Notes: a model not told the origin generated them from the letters alone. Positions 1-9,483 are shown, counted from the first letter of the stretch. The stretch: 64,000 nt of DNA from UTCFX2 sp963827155 (GCA_963827155.1 CAWGZV010000002.1:620001-684000), one strand, 5' to 3'. Made by a program: numbers and translations.

Positions 1-73
1 AAATCCCTTTCAACGCTATAATACCGTAAAAACCGACACTAAAAGATCCCTTGTAAGAAAAGGTTCGAGTTTT

Positions 74-838
74 ATGTTGTCCAAATTGCCTGTAATAATT
101 TTTGCCTGGTTGTTGGGAATGTTGGTTAATTATCTGGCCGATGTGCTGCCCATACGCCGACGACTGGATGTTCCAACCTGCTCGTACTGCGGTGCGAAAT
201 TCTCGCTCAGGCGATATTTAATCTGGCCGAGAGACTGTTTGGAGTGTGGGAGATTTCGGTCGAAGCGGACCTGGATTGTTGAAATCGGGATGGCTGTCGC
301 CGCAGTTCTGATGTTTATCAACCCACCAGAAAAACTTGGTTTCTGGATTGGGGTGATCCTACTCGCGTATCTGGCAGTAATCACTGTGATTGATTTCGAA
401 CACCGTATCATTATGCATATTACCAGCGTGGTCGGGGGTGTTCTCGCCGTGGTGATTGGGATTTCCCTTCATGGGGCGGCTTCCACACTAATTGGCGGCG
501 CTTTCGGTTTTGGGGTTATGCTGGCGATATATTATCTTGGATTTTTGTTTGTTCGATTCACCCGGCGGATGCGCGGACTGAATTTGACAGAGGAGGACGC
601 GATCGGCTTTGGAGATGTCAATCTGACCGGGATTATGGGGCTGCTGCTCGGATGGCCTGGGATCATCCTTGGATTAGTTTTAGCAATTCTGCTCGCTGGA
701 TTTGGGTCGCTGATCTACATAATCTATAAGCTAATCCGAGGAGGATATCACCCTGGTCTCGCACTTCCCTATGGACCTTTTATAACTGCAAGTATCTTTG
801 TCTTGCTGTATCTGGATCCTCAGAGCTGGTTTTCCTGA
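74..838 (+). CDS. Prepilin peptidase (type 4 leader peptidase, A24 family)
   Basis: A 254-residue polytopic membrane aspartic protease that would cleave, and in many homologues N-methylate, type IV prepilins or pseudopilins. A zinc-ribbon-like cysteine quartet lies near the N-terminus (C36xxC39 and C55xxC58). The two catalytic aspartates are in the first conserved motif (VIDFEH, D107) and in the GFGD motif (D181), and an ALPYGPF motif near the C-terminus is also typical. About seven hydrophobic segments are visible. A TATAAT hexamer at 17-22 sits upstream of the ATG. It converges on secF and shares the hairpin at 855-890. No pilin gene lies in the window, so the substrate is unknown. Confidence 0.92.
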   Translation: MLSKLPVIIFAWLLGMLVNYLADVLPIRRRLDVPTCSYCGAKFSLRRYLIWPRDCLECGRFRSKRTWIVEIGMAVAAVLMFINPPEKLGFWIGVILLAYLAVITVIDFEHRIIMHITSVVGGVLAVVIGISLHGAASTLIGGAFGFGVMLAIYYLGFLFVRFTRRMRGLNLTEEDAIGFGDVNLTGIMGLLLGWPGIILGLVLAILLAGFGSLIYIIYKLIRGGYHPGLALPYGPFITASIFVLLYLDPQSWFS

Positions 839-854
839 ATAAATACGCGAAAAA

Positions 855-890
855 GAGAGATATTTCGTTCTTGCGGACGAAATATCTCTC
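855..890 (-). terminator. Hairpin terminator behind secF
   Basis: A perfect 14-bp inverted repeat (GAGAGATATTTCGT at 55-68 of this block, i.e. 855-868, with its complement at 877-890) and an 8-nt loop. Read on the minus strand it is followed by TTTTT, as expected for an intrinsic terminator of the secDF transcript. On the plus strand no T-run follows, so it may only partly stop the convergent prepilin peptidase transcript. Confidence 0.75.
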
Positions 891-908
891 ATCCAGAAAT
901 TTAGAATT

Positions 909-1844
909 TCAGGCAGCTGCTGAAGATTGTTTCGATCGGAACCAGCGCTTCCATTCTTTGCCTTCCCAGACCACCAGGATTGGTGCGGCAATAAAGATCG
1001 AAGAATAAGTACCGCTGAAAAGACCTACGAGAAGAATTGTTGAAAACTCACGCAAAGTTATGCCGCCGAACAAAGCAAGAGCCAGAAGCATAAATTCAAC
1101 TGTCATCAACTGGGTGTTGATTGATCGCTGCAGGGTCTGGACGATGGAGTGGTTGACCAGTCTTTCAAAATCTAATCTGCGGTAGATACCGGTATTTTCC
1201 CGGATGCGGTCGAACACAACGACTTTATCCTGGACTGAAAAACCGATGACAGTAAGGACGGCAGTAAGGTACAGCGCATCAATTTGCCAGCCAAATAACA
1301 AGCTGCCGATGGCAGTGAGGCTGAAAACGATCGCAACATCATGGATCATCGCAATAATCGCGCAGATGCCGTAGCGAATTGCGTGGGGGATGCCACGAAA
1401 TGCAAAAGTCATATAAAATGTGACGATAATCGCTGCGACAGCAACCGCCTGCGCTGCTCTGGCGGTCACCTCTTTCCCGATGGTCGGACCGACACTCTCA
1501 TACCGAAGCAAGTCTACCTCTGAGTTGAACTCTTTGCTCAGCTCATCAACCACGCTGCCTCGCACTTCGTCACTGAGCACCGATGACCGGATTACATACG
1601 AATCCGAGCTAGTGGTTTGAATTTTTACATCTTCAACCCCAAGCTGTTTGTAAAGGCTAATGATGTCAGCTTCGGATGGAGCAGCATTTGCAAAACGGAC
1701 CTCTAACAAGCTGCCACCAGAAAAGTCAATCGATACAGGTAAGGTGCCGCTGGAGATTTGATATCCTAAAAGGATCAATCCTGGGACAATCAACAGCAGT
1801 GAAAGCCCGAAAAAGAAATAGCGCTTACCGATGATGTTAATCAT
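909..1844 (-). CDS. secF: Protein translocase subunit SecF
   Basis: A 311-residue inner-membrane protein that works with SecD and SecYEG, using the proton or sodium motive force to drive late steps of preprotein export. There is an N-terminal transmembrane segment, a periplasmic region with the SecF-type DFSGGSLLEVRF motif near residue 40, and five more membrane segments in the second half. The motif VIGFSVQDKVVVFDRIREN in the fourth segment is the RND-type SecF signature (usually GYSINDTVVVFDR). It lies 12 bp after secD, same strand, so the two are co-transcribed. Length is normal for the family. Confidence 0.96.
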   Translation of the reverse strand: MINIIGKRYFFFGLSLLLIVPGLILLGYQISSGTLPVSIDFSGGSLLEVRFANAAPSEADIISLYKQLGVEDVKIQTTSSDSYVIRSSVLSDEVRGSVVDELSKEFNSEVDLLRYESVGPTIGKEVTARAAQAVAVAAIIVTFYMTFAFRGIPHAIRYGICAIIAMIHDVAIVFSLTAIGSLLFGWQIDALYLTAVLTVIGFSVQDKVVVFDRIRENTGIYRRLDFERLVNHSIVQTLQRSINTQLMTVEFMLLALALFGGITLREFSTILLVGLFSGTYSSIFIAAPILVVWEGKEWKRWFRSKQSSAAA

Positions 1845-1856
1845 TTCGGTTCCCTT

Positions 1857-3245
1857 CTAGATTCCGAACCATTTCGAATAATCTTTAGATTTGAAATTAT
1901 TCGCGATGATATCTATTAATAATCTCGTAACGAGGAGTGCCGTGAACAAACTTACGAGGACACCTAAAAACAGTGTGATGGAAAAACCTTTCACCATCGT
2001 TGCACCGTAAGTGCTCCCGAACCAAAACAGAATGCTGCAGGTAATCAAGGTCGCAATATTCGAATCTCGAATAGAAGGCCAGGCTCTCCGCCATCCTAAA
2101 TCAATGGATTGCTTCAAGGTCTTCCCGGCTCGAAGCTCTTCTTTCATCCTCTCGAAGATCAGGATATTCGCATCCAAGGCGCTGCCGGTGCTCAGGAGGA
2201 ACCCGGCAATTCCAGGCAGGGTCAATGTGACCGGGATGAAGCGGAAAATGGAAAAAGTGATCAATGCAAAGATGATAATAGAAATATCGGCTGCTAAACC
2301 GGCAACACGATAATAAAGCAGCATGAACAAGATCACGATTGTGAACCCGATCGCTCCGGCGAGCAGACTTTTTCTAAGCGATTCCAGACCAAGTGTAGGA
2401 CCAACGGTCCGAATTTCAATTACTTTTAATGGAATAGGTAAGGAACCGTAACGAAGCTGAATTGCCAGGTTGTTGGCTTCATCGTAGGTAAAATCACCTG
2501 TGATCACACCTTGACCATTCGGGATCGCCTGATTAATGCTCGGAGTGGAGATCACCCTTTTATCAACGACGATAGCGAGGATATCGCCAACGTGAGAGGC
2601 GGTGTAATCAGCAAATGTCTTCCCGCCTTCTGATGTCAGCTCGAAAGCCACTTCATACTGACCTGTCTGCTGGCTGGTAGTGACATTTACAGTTTTCAGG
2701 TCAGCTCCAGTCAGAACCGTTTGAAAGGTCTGGGTCAATGGGCTGGATTCAGTGATTGCGGCGGTATTAGTAATCGAAGAAGTCGAGCTTCCTACGCCAG
2801 GCCCCATGTTAGTGTTGACCAGAGACCCGACTAAAGCTGCCGCTTCTTGGGGAGGGATCCCAGAGAAATCGACGAGCTCCAGGAGGCCGGTTTGCTGGAT
2901 GGTGGCAAGCGCTTTTTCAGGGTCAGTCTCACCTGGCAGCTCCACAACGATACGCCGATCGCCAGCTTTTTGAACGACCGCTTCGGTCAAACCAAGTCCA
3001 TTGACACGATTTTCAACAATATTCGCAGCGGCATCCATCGCTCCCGGTTCGATAGGCGTGCCCTCAGGTAAATCGGCTTCCATTAGAGCTTGCACACCAC
3101 CAACCAGGTCCAGTCCCAGGCGGGTTATAAAATCACGGTTCATTCCGCCGATGTGGATCCCAGGGCTTTGGGGAAAAACGATATAAATTGCCAGAATAAC
3201 TACTGCAATGACCAAAACGAGCCAGTAACTCATGCGTTGAGACAT
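1857..3245 (-). CDS. secD: Protein translocase subunit SecD
   Basis: A 462-residue partner of SecF. The LGLDLVGGVQ motif after the first membrane segment, the P1-type periplasmic domain, and the C-terminal five-helix RND block (ALDANILIFERMKEELRAG) identify the family. I chose the ATG at 3245. A TTG 24 bases earlier (3269) is also open, but a GGAGG lies inside that extension, 11 bases before the ATG. The gene follows a small broken kinase gene by about 90 bp and precedes secF by 12 bp. The periplasmic domain carries a Ser/Thr-rich insert near residues 155-180, of a kind common in non-enterobacterial SecD. Confidence 0.96.
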   Translation of the reverse strand: MSQRMSYWLVLVIAVVILAIYIVFPQSPGIHIGGMNRDFITRLGLDLVGGVQALMEADLPEGTPIEPGAMDAAANIVENRVNGLGLTEAVVQKAGDRRIVVELPGETDPEKALATIQQTGLLELVDFSGIPPQEAAALVGSLVNTNMGPGVGSSTSSITNTAAITESSPLTQTFQTVLTGADLKTVNVTTSQQTGQYEVAFELTSEGGKTFADYTASHVGDILAIVVDKRVISTPSINQAIPNGQGVITGDFTYDEANNLAIQLRYGSLPIPLKVIEIRTVGPTLGLESLRKSLLAGAIGFTIVILFMLLYYRVAGLAADISIIIFALITFSIFRFIPVTLTLPGIAGFLLSTGSALDANILIFERMKEELRAGKTLKQSIDLGWRRAWPSIRDSNIATLITCSILFWFGSTYGATMVKGFSITLFLGVLVSLFTALLVTRLLIDIIANNFKSKDYSKWFGI

Positions 3246-3336
3246 TCGCCTTGCGACCTCCGAATTCAAACAAATACCAGCCTAAGGCTGGCAGACCGAA
3301 GGGAGATTATACCGCTGATGCTTTAGATTGTCCAAT

Positions 3337-3697
3337 TTATTTATTTTTTTTCAACAGGTTCAAGAAATCTTGGACCTGTTCCAATACCTCTGTTGGGGAA
3401 AGTGGATCAGTATCTAATGACCAGATCAGCATTTTCACGCGCATCACGCAAACGAAAAATTTGCTCGAGGTATTCCTTTTCGGTCCAATCCATTCTTCGC
3501 CGGGTAATTGTGAGAGGGTATGAAACCTCGAGAAAAATCAATATATCGGGATTACTGATCCGCTTCCACATATATTTTACATAGGAATGTTCTTGGGCAA
3601 TATGGCGCACCTCGTATCCAAGGTCTCTAAGGGCAGAAACCAGGGTTGTTTTTCCTGCGGCACAAGGGCCTACGACACCGATACGTGGGGTTCCCAT
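3337..3697 (-). pseudogene. Small P-loop NTPase/kinase, interrupted by a 1-base insertion
   Basis: The N-terminal 91 residues read normally, with a Walker A motif GPCAAGKT near residues 10-17 and a nucleoside-kinase-like body. At the classic end motif 'ADLVIDTD' the frame breaks: as given it runs ADLVIRY then stop. Removing one base (the T at 3415 on the plus strand) restores ADLVIDTDPLSPTEVL and a 119-residue protein ending at 3337. The restored motif is typical of adenylate, cytidylate and APS-kinase-like P-loop proteins. It sits 24 bp after the PP2C-type gene and upstream of secD. Substrate is unknown. Whether the break is real or a sequence error cannot be told from one copy. Confidence 0.8.
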
Positions 3698-3721
3698 CTG
3701 TGGGACTTTATTTCATCTCAA

Positions 3722-4429
3722 CTAGCTGTCGAGCGGCAAGCTGACCACCATCCTGCGCACCTGGTCACCAGTCCTGCGGGTCACGCTTACAACAACAATC
3801 GAGATATCATCGACGGGTCTCTGCTGGTCCAGCCGCAGTGCCTCTTCAAGCAAAAAGTCGGCAATGTACTGCGGAGAAAGGTCATCAATTTCGACTAGCC
3901 GCCGGTAAGAAGCAGCCAGATCAATCAATTCACCTGACCGTGATCCAGCGTTTGTCAGCCCATCCGTAAACACGATTGCCACCAATCCTGGTTCTAATTC
4001 GATCTCGGTTATCACCGGTCTGGTGCCTCGATACAGACCGACAGGGTTACTTTGCTCGTTGAGAAGCCGGACATCTTCGTTCAGAGCGATCAGTGCGGGC
4101 GCGGGATTATTTCTTGTGATCACCATCGTTTGTGTCTGATGATCGATAGAGATAATATTAAGGGTCGAAGATACTTTACCGCCACGCTCTGTGTAGAGGG
4201 CATCCGAAGCAGCGCGTGCCGCAGCGCCATCACGCACACCTTCTGCCAGCAAGGAGATCACTTTCCGAACGACCATGGAAGAGATGGTTTTTGCCCCTTT
4301 TCCCGAACTCTGTCCATCGGCAATGACTACAGAAAGCCCACCGTTTGGACGCTCGACAACCTCAACAGTATCTCCGCTTAAGGTGACGGCATATTTCCGG
4401 ATTTTTGAAACCGCGATTTTTACTTCCAT
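3722..4429 (-). CDS. PP2C/SpoIIE-family protein serine phosphatase
   Basis: A 235-residue stand-alone phosphatase domain. The metal-binding aspartate motif IADGQSSGKGAKTIS is at about residues 36-50, FTDGLTNA near residue 152, and PVDDISIVVV near residue 205. These are the three conserved acidic motifs of the SpoIIE/RsbU metal-dependent phosphatases. No membrane segment or sensor domain is present, so it is probably cytosolic and acts on a partner encoded elsewhere. It lies between a broken methyltransferase (11-bp gap) and a small P-loop protein (24-bp gap), in an operon-like run leading into secDF. The target (anti-anti-sigma factor or another phosphoprotein) is unknown. Confidence 0.82.
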   Translation of the reverse strand: MEVKIAVSKIRKYAVTLSGDTVEVVERPNGGLSVVIADGQSSGKGAKTISSMVVRKVISLLAEGVRDGAAARAASDALYTERGGKVSSTLNIISIDHQTQTMVITRNNPAPALIALNEDVRLLNEQSNPVGLYRGTRPVITEIELEPGLVAIVFTDGLTNAGSRSGELIDLAASYRRLVEIDDLSPQYIADFLLEEALRLDQQRPVDDISIVVVSVTRRTGDQVRRMVVSLPLDS

Positions 4430-4440
4430 AATAGATAATT

Positions 4441-5190
4441 TTACTTCGTTTGTAGATCAACTAACCATTGTTTCTCTGCAATAATCACCAGAACCTGACT
4501 GTTTTTGCAGTTGATAATTTGCTTGCTCACCAAAAAACCATGATGGCACAACCTTTCGACTACAATTCCAAAAACCGATTCGTCCGGCGAAGAATCGCTT
4601 TGGGATGTTTGAGTAAACCTGAAAAGAAGTGCTGCCAGGCGGTGTGGGAATGAACGTTCGGTGATCCATGCCGAAGGGATCATCACGAATTTTCCACCTG
4701 GCTTCAATATGCGAAAAATCTCACCCAGGGTCTCAGGATCAAACACATACTCAGACGGGAAGGTTGATGCGACCCTACGGAAAGCAGCGGTGGGGTAGGG
4801 CAAGGATTGGGAACGGCCTCTGACCAGGTTTCTGCGTGTGAATGCGCCGCCCAATTTACGCTTGGTCTGCCGGATCATATAAGCACTTTCATCGATACCA
4901 AAATAGCTGCGTATTTGAGGAGTTGCGACACTTTCTTGATCTGGCTGACCAGTCTTTCAATTTAACGAGAGTGGTATGTCGATTTTTTTCTGAAGGATTC
5001 CGGTGCCAAAACCGATTTCAAGGATTGGCTTTTCGTCGAGGAAAGGGATGATTGTGCTGACCCATTCACCCCACAAACCCAGTGAAACTATGGCTGCAAC
5101 TGAATCGTATAGAAATGCAAATTCGTGATAGAGCAGATGGAATATAAATCGGTAGGCTGTGCGGATCAGTTTTAGGATGCCGCTTTCCAT
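4441..5190 (-). pseudogene. Class I SAM methyltransferase with an in-frame stop
   Basis: Two halves of one methyltransferase lie in the same frame. The first 77 codons give a hydrophobic N-terminus and the SAM-binding motif ILEIGFGTG. A TGA at 4957-4959 stops it. After a further 26 open codons the second half continues with YFGIDES (the acidic motif II), FPSEYVFDPETL, and LKPGGKFVMIPSAWI, to a stop at 4441. The distance from GFGTG to the GIDES aspartate is about 22 residues longer than I would expect, so a short insertion carrying the stop is possible, as is real inactivation or a sequence error. It lies 12 bp behind rlmN and 11 bp before the phosphatase gene, so it belongs to the same transcript. 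Substrate unknown. Confidence 0.75.
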
Positions 5191-5202
5191 TATTCAGGGA
5201 AT

Positions 5203-6261
5203 CTAACCAGTCGCCAGCTGACCGCAGCCTGCCTGGATATCTATCCCCCGTCTGAGGCGAACTGTACACGGGATCCCTTTTGCTTCGAGAGTATCCCTGA
5301 ACAGGTAAGCCCACGCTCGCGGGGTCGCTTTACCCGGATATTTATGGGTTGGATTGAGTTGAATCACATTGACATGGCACAACGCCGAACCTTCTTTGAT
5401 AAACGGCTTTAATCTCACTGCCAGCCTATCTGCATGATAAGGGCTGTCGTTGACTTCATCGATCAATGCCCACTCGAAGGTGATCCTTCGTTTGGTTTTT
5501 TCAACATATTCCAGGCATGCGCCAAGTAGTGGGTCGAGGGGATATTTTCGGTTGATCGGCAGAAGAATTGAACGCAAGTCATCGTCTGCGGCATGCAGCG
5601 AGATTGCCAGATTGATTTGGCGTTTTTCACGGGTGAACCGTTCAATCATTGGGATTAGTCCCACTGTAGAAATTGTGAACCGACGCGCTCCGAGGTTGAA
5701 ACCACTGGCATCATTCAGGCGATCGATAGCATTCAGGGTGGCATCATAATTATGAAACGGTTCTCCCATCCCCATCACGACCACATTCGTTACACGCTCA
5801 CCCAGGCTTGAGAGGTGCCTGGCATAGAATAGCACCTGTTCCACAATCTCCCCACTTGTCAGGTTTCTGCGAAAACCCATCTGCCCGGTTGCGCAGAAGA
5901 CGCATCCCATCGCACAGCCGGCTTGGGAGGATATACAAAGTGTCCTGCGATCTTGATACCGCATCAAAACGGCTTCGATCGCAAGGTTTTTTTCAAGGGA
6001 AAAGAGTGTCTTGCGGGTCTCGCCGTCGGTCAACTCAATAGATTTTTCTGGTGAAAGGTGATGAAAATCGAATTTTTCAGGAAGAAATTTTCGGAATGCG
6101 TTTGGCAGGTTTGAGAATTCGTCCGGGTGTGACCAGAGATTTTGATAAAGCCCTTTCCAGATTTGCCCGGCTCTAAACGCCGGTTCACCAGCCGAATGGA
6201 TTTCTTGCTCCAGAGTCTTGAAATCCAGGTCGTAGATAAGCCGGCGAGAAGGATCGGTCAT
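5203..6261 (-). CDS. rlmN: Dual-specificity 23S rRNA A2503 / tRNA A37 C2-methyltransferase RlmN
   Basis: A 352-residue radical SAM enzyme that methylates C2 of A2503 in 23S rRNA, and of A37 in some tRNAs. The radical SAM cluster is CAMGCVFC (CxxxCxxC). The upstream CISSQ cysteine and the C-terminal GCGQLA cysteine match the two mechanistic cysteines of RlmN. MGMGEPFHNY is the GEP motif. The ATG at 6261 overlaps the stop of the HAD gene as ATGA, which favours it over an upstream in-frame start that would put 19 extra residues inside the HAD gene. Full length for the family. Confidence 0.96.
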   Translation of the reverse strand: MTDPSRRLIYDLDFKTLEQEIHSAGEPAFRAGQIWKGLYQNLWSHPDEFSNLPNAFRKFLPEKFDFHHLSPEKSIELTDGETRKTLFSLEKNLAIEAVLMRYQDRRTLCISSQAGCAMGCVFCATGQMGFRRNLTSGEIVEQVLFYARHLSSLGERVTNVVVMGMGEPFHNYDATLNAIDRLNDASGFNLGARRFTISTVGLIPMIERFTREKRQINLAISLHAADDDLRSILLPINRKYPLDPLLGACLEYVEKTKRRITFEWALIDEVNDSPYHADRLAVRLKPFIKEGSALCHVNVIQLNPTHKYPGKATPRAWAYLFRDTLEAKGIPCTVRLRRGIDIQAGCGQLATG

Positions 6262-7052
6262 AATTTGGCCAGCAGGGCAGTCAAATCTAATTCGATAATG
6301 TCCACCGGAGGACGCCATTGCAGCGCATCCGCCTTGGTCGTTACGCCCGAGAGGACTAATCCGGTTTTGCAGCCAATTGCTTGAGCACCGATAATGTCGG
6401 TTTCCAACCGATCGCCAATCACCAGCGTCTCTCCCGGGGCAACCCCCATTCTCTTCAGTGAAAGCAAGTACATCTCCGGTTTGGGTTTACCGATAATGAG
6501 CGGCTCAACACCGGATGCGCTTTCCAATGCAGCCAGGATTGCGCCTGCACCAGGAACGAGACCTTCAGGGGTAGGGTAGGATCGATCCGGATTGGTTCCG
6601 ATGAACGGCGTCCCTGCCCGGATGAACAGCGTACCTTTTTTAAGCTGGTCATAGGTAAGCTGGCGGTCCATCCCGGCGACCACTGCCAGGATATCCGATT
6701 CGGAATGTGTGAAACCATAGTTTGCCAATGTGGAACGGAGCCCAGCTTCGCCGATGATGTAAACCGACCCCCCGGCTGGATAAATGGTTTTCAGATAGCT
6801 TCCGACTGCCTCGGCCGAATTGACAATTTGATGGACGTCCAAATCGACACCAAAACGTTTAAGTTTTTCCACAAACTGATCGGCGGTGAGGGTAGCGTTA
6901 TTCGTTGCCAGGCAGACCTGGAGCCCCAGCAATTCAATTTCTTTGAATATGGCTGGCAAATCGCCGAGCGGGCGGTCCCCATGCCACAAAACCCCGTCCA
7001 TATCCAGGATCAAGGCCTTAATTTGGATGTGATGTTTGTTCATGACGCCCAT
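6258..7052 (-). CDS. HAD-superfamily sugar-phosphate phosphatase (NagD/PGP-like)
   Basis: A 264-residue HAD hydrolase of the NagD/phosphoglycolate phosphatase type. Motif I is LDMDGVLW (nucleophile D17, acid/base D19), motif II ATNNATLT, motif III GKPKPEMY, and motif IV VIGDRLETDIIGA. The C2-type cap between motifs II and III is typical. Likely substrates are small phosphorylated sugars or glycolate phosphate; specificity cannot be read from sequence. Translation is probably coupled to rlmN through the 4-base overlap. An alternative ATG three codons downstream (7043) is possible. Confidence 0.88.
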   Translation of the reverse strand: MGVMNKHHIQIKALILDMDGVLWHGDRPLGDLPAIFKEIELLGLQVCLATNNATLTADQFVEKLKRFGVDLDVHQIVNSAEAVGSYLKTIYPAGGSVYIIGEAGLRSTLANYGFTHSESDILAVVAGMDRQLTYDQLKKGTLFIRAGTPFIGTNPDRSYPTPEGLVPGAGAILAALESASGVEPLIIGKPKPEMYLLSLKRMGVAPGETLVIGDRLETDIIGAQAIGCKTGLVLSGVTTKADALQWRPPVDIIELDLTALLAKL

Positions 7053-7068
7053 CTGGTATCTTGAAAAT

Positions 7069-7102
7069 GGGCGAGCCGAGGATTGGTTCCGTCAGCTCGC
7101 CC
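7069..7102 (-). terminator. Intrinsic terminator after clpP
   Basis: An inverted repeat GGGCGAGC (7069-7076) / GCTCGCCC (7095-7102) with an 18-nt loop. On the minus strand it is followed by ATTTTC, a short T-rich tract. It lies between clpP and the HAD gene and suggests that the HAD-rlmN-...-secF run has its own promoter or depends on readthrough. Confidence 0.55.
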
Positions 7103-7122
7103 AATTACGAACATGAGAAGGA

Positions 7123-7737
7123 TTAGTTTTTCAACAACTTTGTCGCCGGGATTTCCATCACCTGGTCGACCAGACCGTAATCAACTGCCCCTTTTGCATC
7201 GAGATAGAAATCACGGTTTGTGTCCCGATCGATTGCTTCAGTAGACTTACCAGTATGCTTAGCCAGGATTTCATTCAACTGCTCTTTCAGGCGCAAAATC
7301 TCCCTAGCCTGGATCTCGATGTCTGATGCCTGACCCTGGGCACCGCCAAGCGGCTGGTGCATATGAATGGTTGCATTCGGAAGGGCGTATCTCTCGCCCT
7401 TGGAACCAGCGGTTAACAATACAGTGCCGAATGAAGCGGTCATCCCGACGGCTAACGTGCGGATCGGATTAGGGATCATCTGCATCGTATCGTAGATCGC
7501 CATCCCGGCATAAACCTGCCCACCTGGAGAGTTAATATACATCTGAATAGGGCTTTCTGGATCTTCGCTGCTCAGGAAAAGGAGCTGAGCGACGATCACA
7601 TTTGCCACCTGGTCGTTGATAGGAGTACCGAGAAAAACAATCCGGTTCCGCAACAAAAGTGAATAGATATCGTAAGCCCTTTCCCCGCGGGCGGTCGTTT
7701 CGATGACCATCGGGATCAGGGACTCTGGTGTAAACAT
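7123..7737 (-). CDS. clpP: ATP-dependent Clp protease proteolytic subunit
   Basis: A 204-residue serine peptidase that forms the tetradecameric Clp barrel and needs a ClpX/ClpA/ClpC unfoldase. The nucleophile is S102 in TASFGTVLL, the histidine is in IHMHQPLGG, and the aspartate is in the DRDTNRDFYLDA region. The usual MG after the serine is FG here, a mild variation. The start is fixed by a strong AAGGAGG seven bases before the ATG. It follows the trigger factor gene by about 90 bp, the common tig-clpP order, but no clpX follows in this window. Confidence 0.96.
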   Translation of the reverse strand: MFTPESLIPMVIETTARGERAYDIYSLLLRNRIVFLGTPINDQVANVIVAQLLFLSSEDPESPIQMYINSPGGQVYAGMAIYDTMQMIPNPIRTLAVGMTASFGTVLLTAGSKGERYALPNATIHMHQPLGGAQGQASDIEIQAREILRLKEQLNEILAKHTGKSTEAIDRDTNRDFYLDAKGAVDYGLVDQVMEIPATKLLKN

Positions 7738-7828
7738 TTTTCCTCCTTGAAATTGAACTACATCAACTTATCTCTACATATCAGGTTTGAAATAAAACCT
7801 GAGGGATTATTTCGTCCTAAATTTCCGC

Positions 7829-9483
7829 TTAGGAAGCCTCGGATTGGGCGTCAGTTAGCGGCGCTGCTGGCTGGACGGTAGCTGTGGGGACTTCATCGGT
7901 GATGACTGCAGCAGTAGTATCTGCTGGAGCAGTAGTATCTGCTGCAGCGGTAGCATCTGCCTCAGCGGTTTTGGCTACAGATTTCGACTTGGATTCCTTT
8001 GAAGCCTTACCCGCAGATTTCGCAGGAGCTTTGGCTGCGTCCCCTGCTGCACTTTTTGGGGGGGCTTTTGCAGCAGATTTTGCAGGTACTTTCTTGACAG
8101 CCTTTGTTCCAGCTTTTGAAGCAGATTTTGCTTTAGGAGCAGTTTCAATACTTTCTGGCAAAATCGAACCACGAGCATAATCGCGCAGCCGTTCTATCGC
8201 TTTTTGGCTCATTAAGTCTACAAGCACGTTGCTGACAACGTTATCACGGACGTCCCGATTCTTCAACCCGGCGAGCATCCTTCTCGGGCAGGACGCTGTT
8301 TAAATAATTCAGGGTGTTACCAGCCCGATCTTCTAGCTCAGATTGCTCGATTTTGATATCTTCAACTTTTCCCACCTCGAATAAGACCAGGCTGCGCTTC
8401 AGTCTTTTTTCGGCAACCGGCCTCATCTCTTCATGGAGCGTCTCTGCATCGATGCTGCGGGATTTCAGGTATATATCCATGTCGAGCTTCTGGCGCGCAA
8501 GCCGGTCTTCCAACTCATGCAAAACCTGGTGGATTTCATCATCGAGCATCTTATCGGAAAATTTAAATTCGGAGTTCTTGATCAGCTCATCCATCAGTTC
8601 AGCATCGTAAGTTTCGTTATAGGAAGCCTCCGCCTGCTTCTCGAGCATCTCTCGCACGCTTTTTCGCAAGTCATCGACATTGGTGAATTCGCCTACGCTC
8701 GATGCAAAATTATCATCTAACTCTGGGAGGCGGCGCGATTTGACATTCTCCACCTGGAAATGGAACCGGGCTGGCATACCTTTAATTGACTCGACTTCAT
8801 AATCCTCTGGGAATGAATGTTCGACATCGCCTTCATCGTTAACATTTTTTCCGAGCAAATTCGTTGAAAATCCTGGATAACGGCCATTCCTGCTGATCTT
8901 CTGATTCTTGCTGGATATGGATCGGGACGGAGCGTTTTGTGAGAAGCTCATCTTCATGCCCATCGTGCAACACGACGCCGCTCAACTGCACGGTCACAAC
9001 ATCGCCCAATTCAGCACTGCGTTCAACGGGCTCGAAGATCGCATTCCGCTCCCGCAAAGTCTCAATTGTCTCAGCTACCGCTTCGTCAGTGACCGGATCG
9101 GGAATATAAGGTTTGCGCATAGCTTTGTAGTCCGCTAAAGTGACCTCGGCATCCAATGGGACCACAAATTCGAGTACAAGCGGTTCTTTGGTGGGGATAT
9201 TTTCCAATCGGCCTGGACCGTACGGCTTGATCCCCAATTCGTCGATCACTTTCGGATAAACCTCTTCGATCAGCAAATCGAGTGCTTCCTCGAAAATTGC
9301 AGCTTCTCCCACGGTTCGGACAACCACAGGGTAGGGGGCTTTTCCGGGACGAAAACCAGGGATCTTGATTCGCTTTGCCAGCTTCACCGCAGCCCGGCGC
9401 TCCGCTTCCTTCAGCTGATCTTCACCAATTTCGACATTCAGTTTAATTTGGTGACCTTCGAGGGGTTGAGATTCAATTTTCAA
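7829..9483 (-). CDS. tig: Trigger factor with a long Ala/Lys-rich C-terminal tail (two frame breaks)
   Basis: Ribosome-associated chaperone and peptidyl-prolyl isomerase. The reading frame is split in three. The first part carries the ribosome-binding GFRPGKAP loop (residues 43-50). The second continues PGFSTNLLGKN through the PPIase/chaperone domain. The third begins LKNRDVRDNVVSN, the conserved C-terminal arm. One extra base near 8877-8880 and one extra C in the CCC run at 8267-8269 account for both breaks. The joined protein is about 550 residues, roughly 100 longer than usual. The excess is an Ala/Lys/Pro/Ser repeat-like tail (PAKSAAKAPPKSAAG and similar) that turns into an Ala/Thr/Asp stretch. 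Start is TTG at 9483 with AAGGAA upstream. A gene this conserved is unlikely to be dead, so sequence error is the likelier cause. Confidence 0.88.

Noticed and set aside
7884..8180. 98-codon plus-strand open frame opposite the trigger factor tail
   Set aside because: It is the antisense image of the Ala/Lys repeat coding region; its Ala/Val-rich product follows from base composition.
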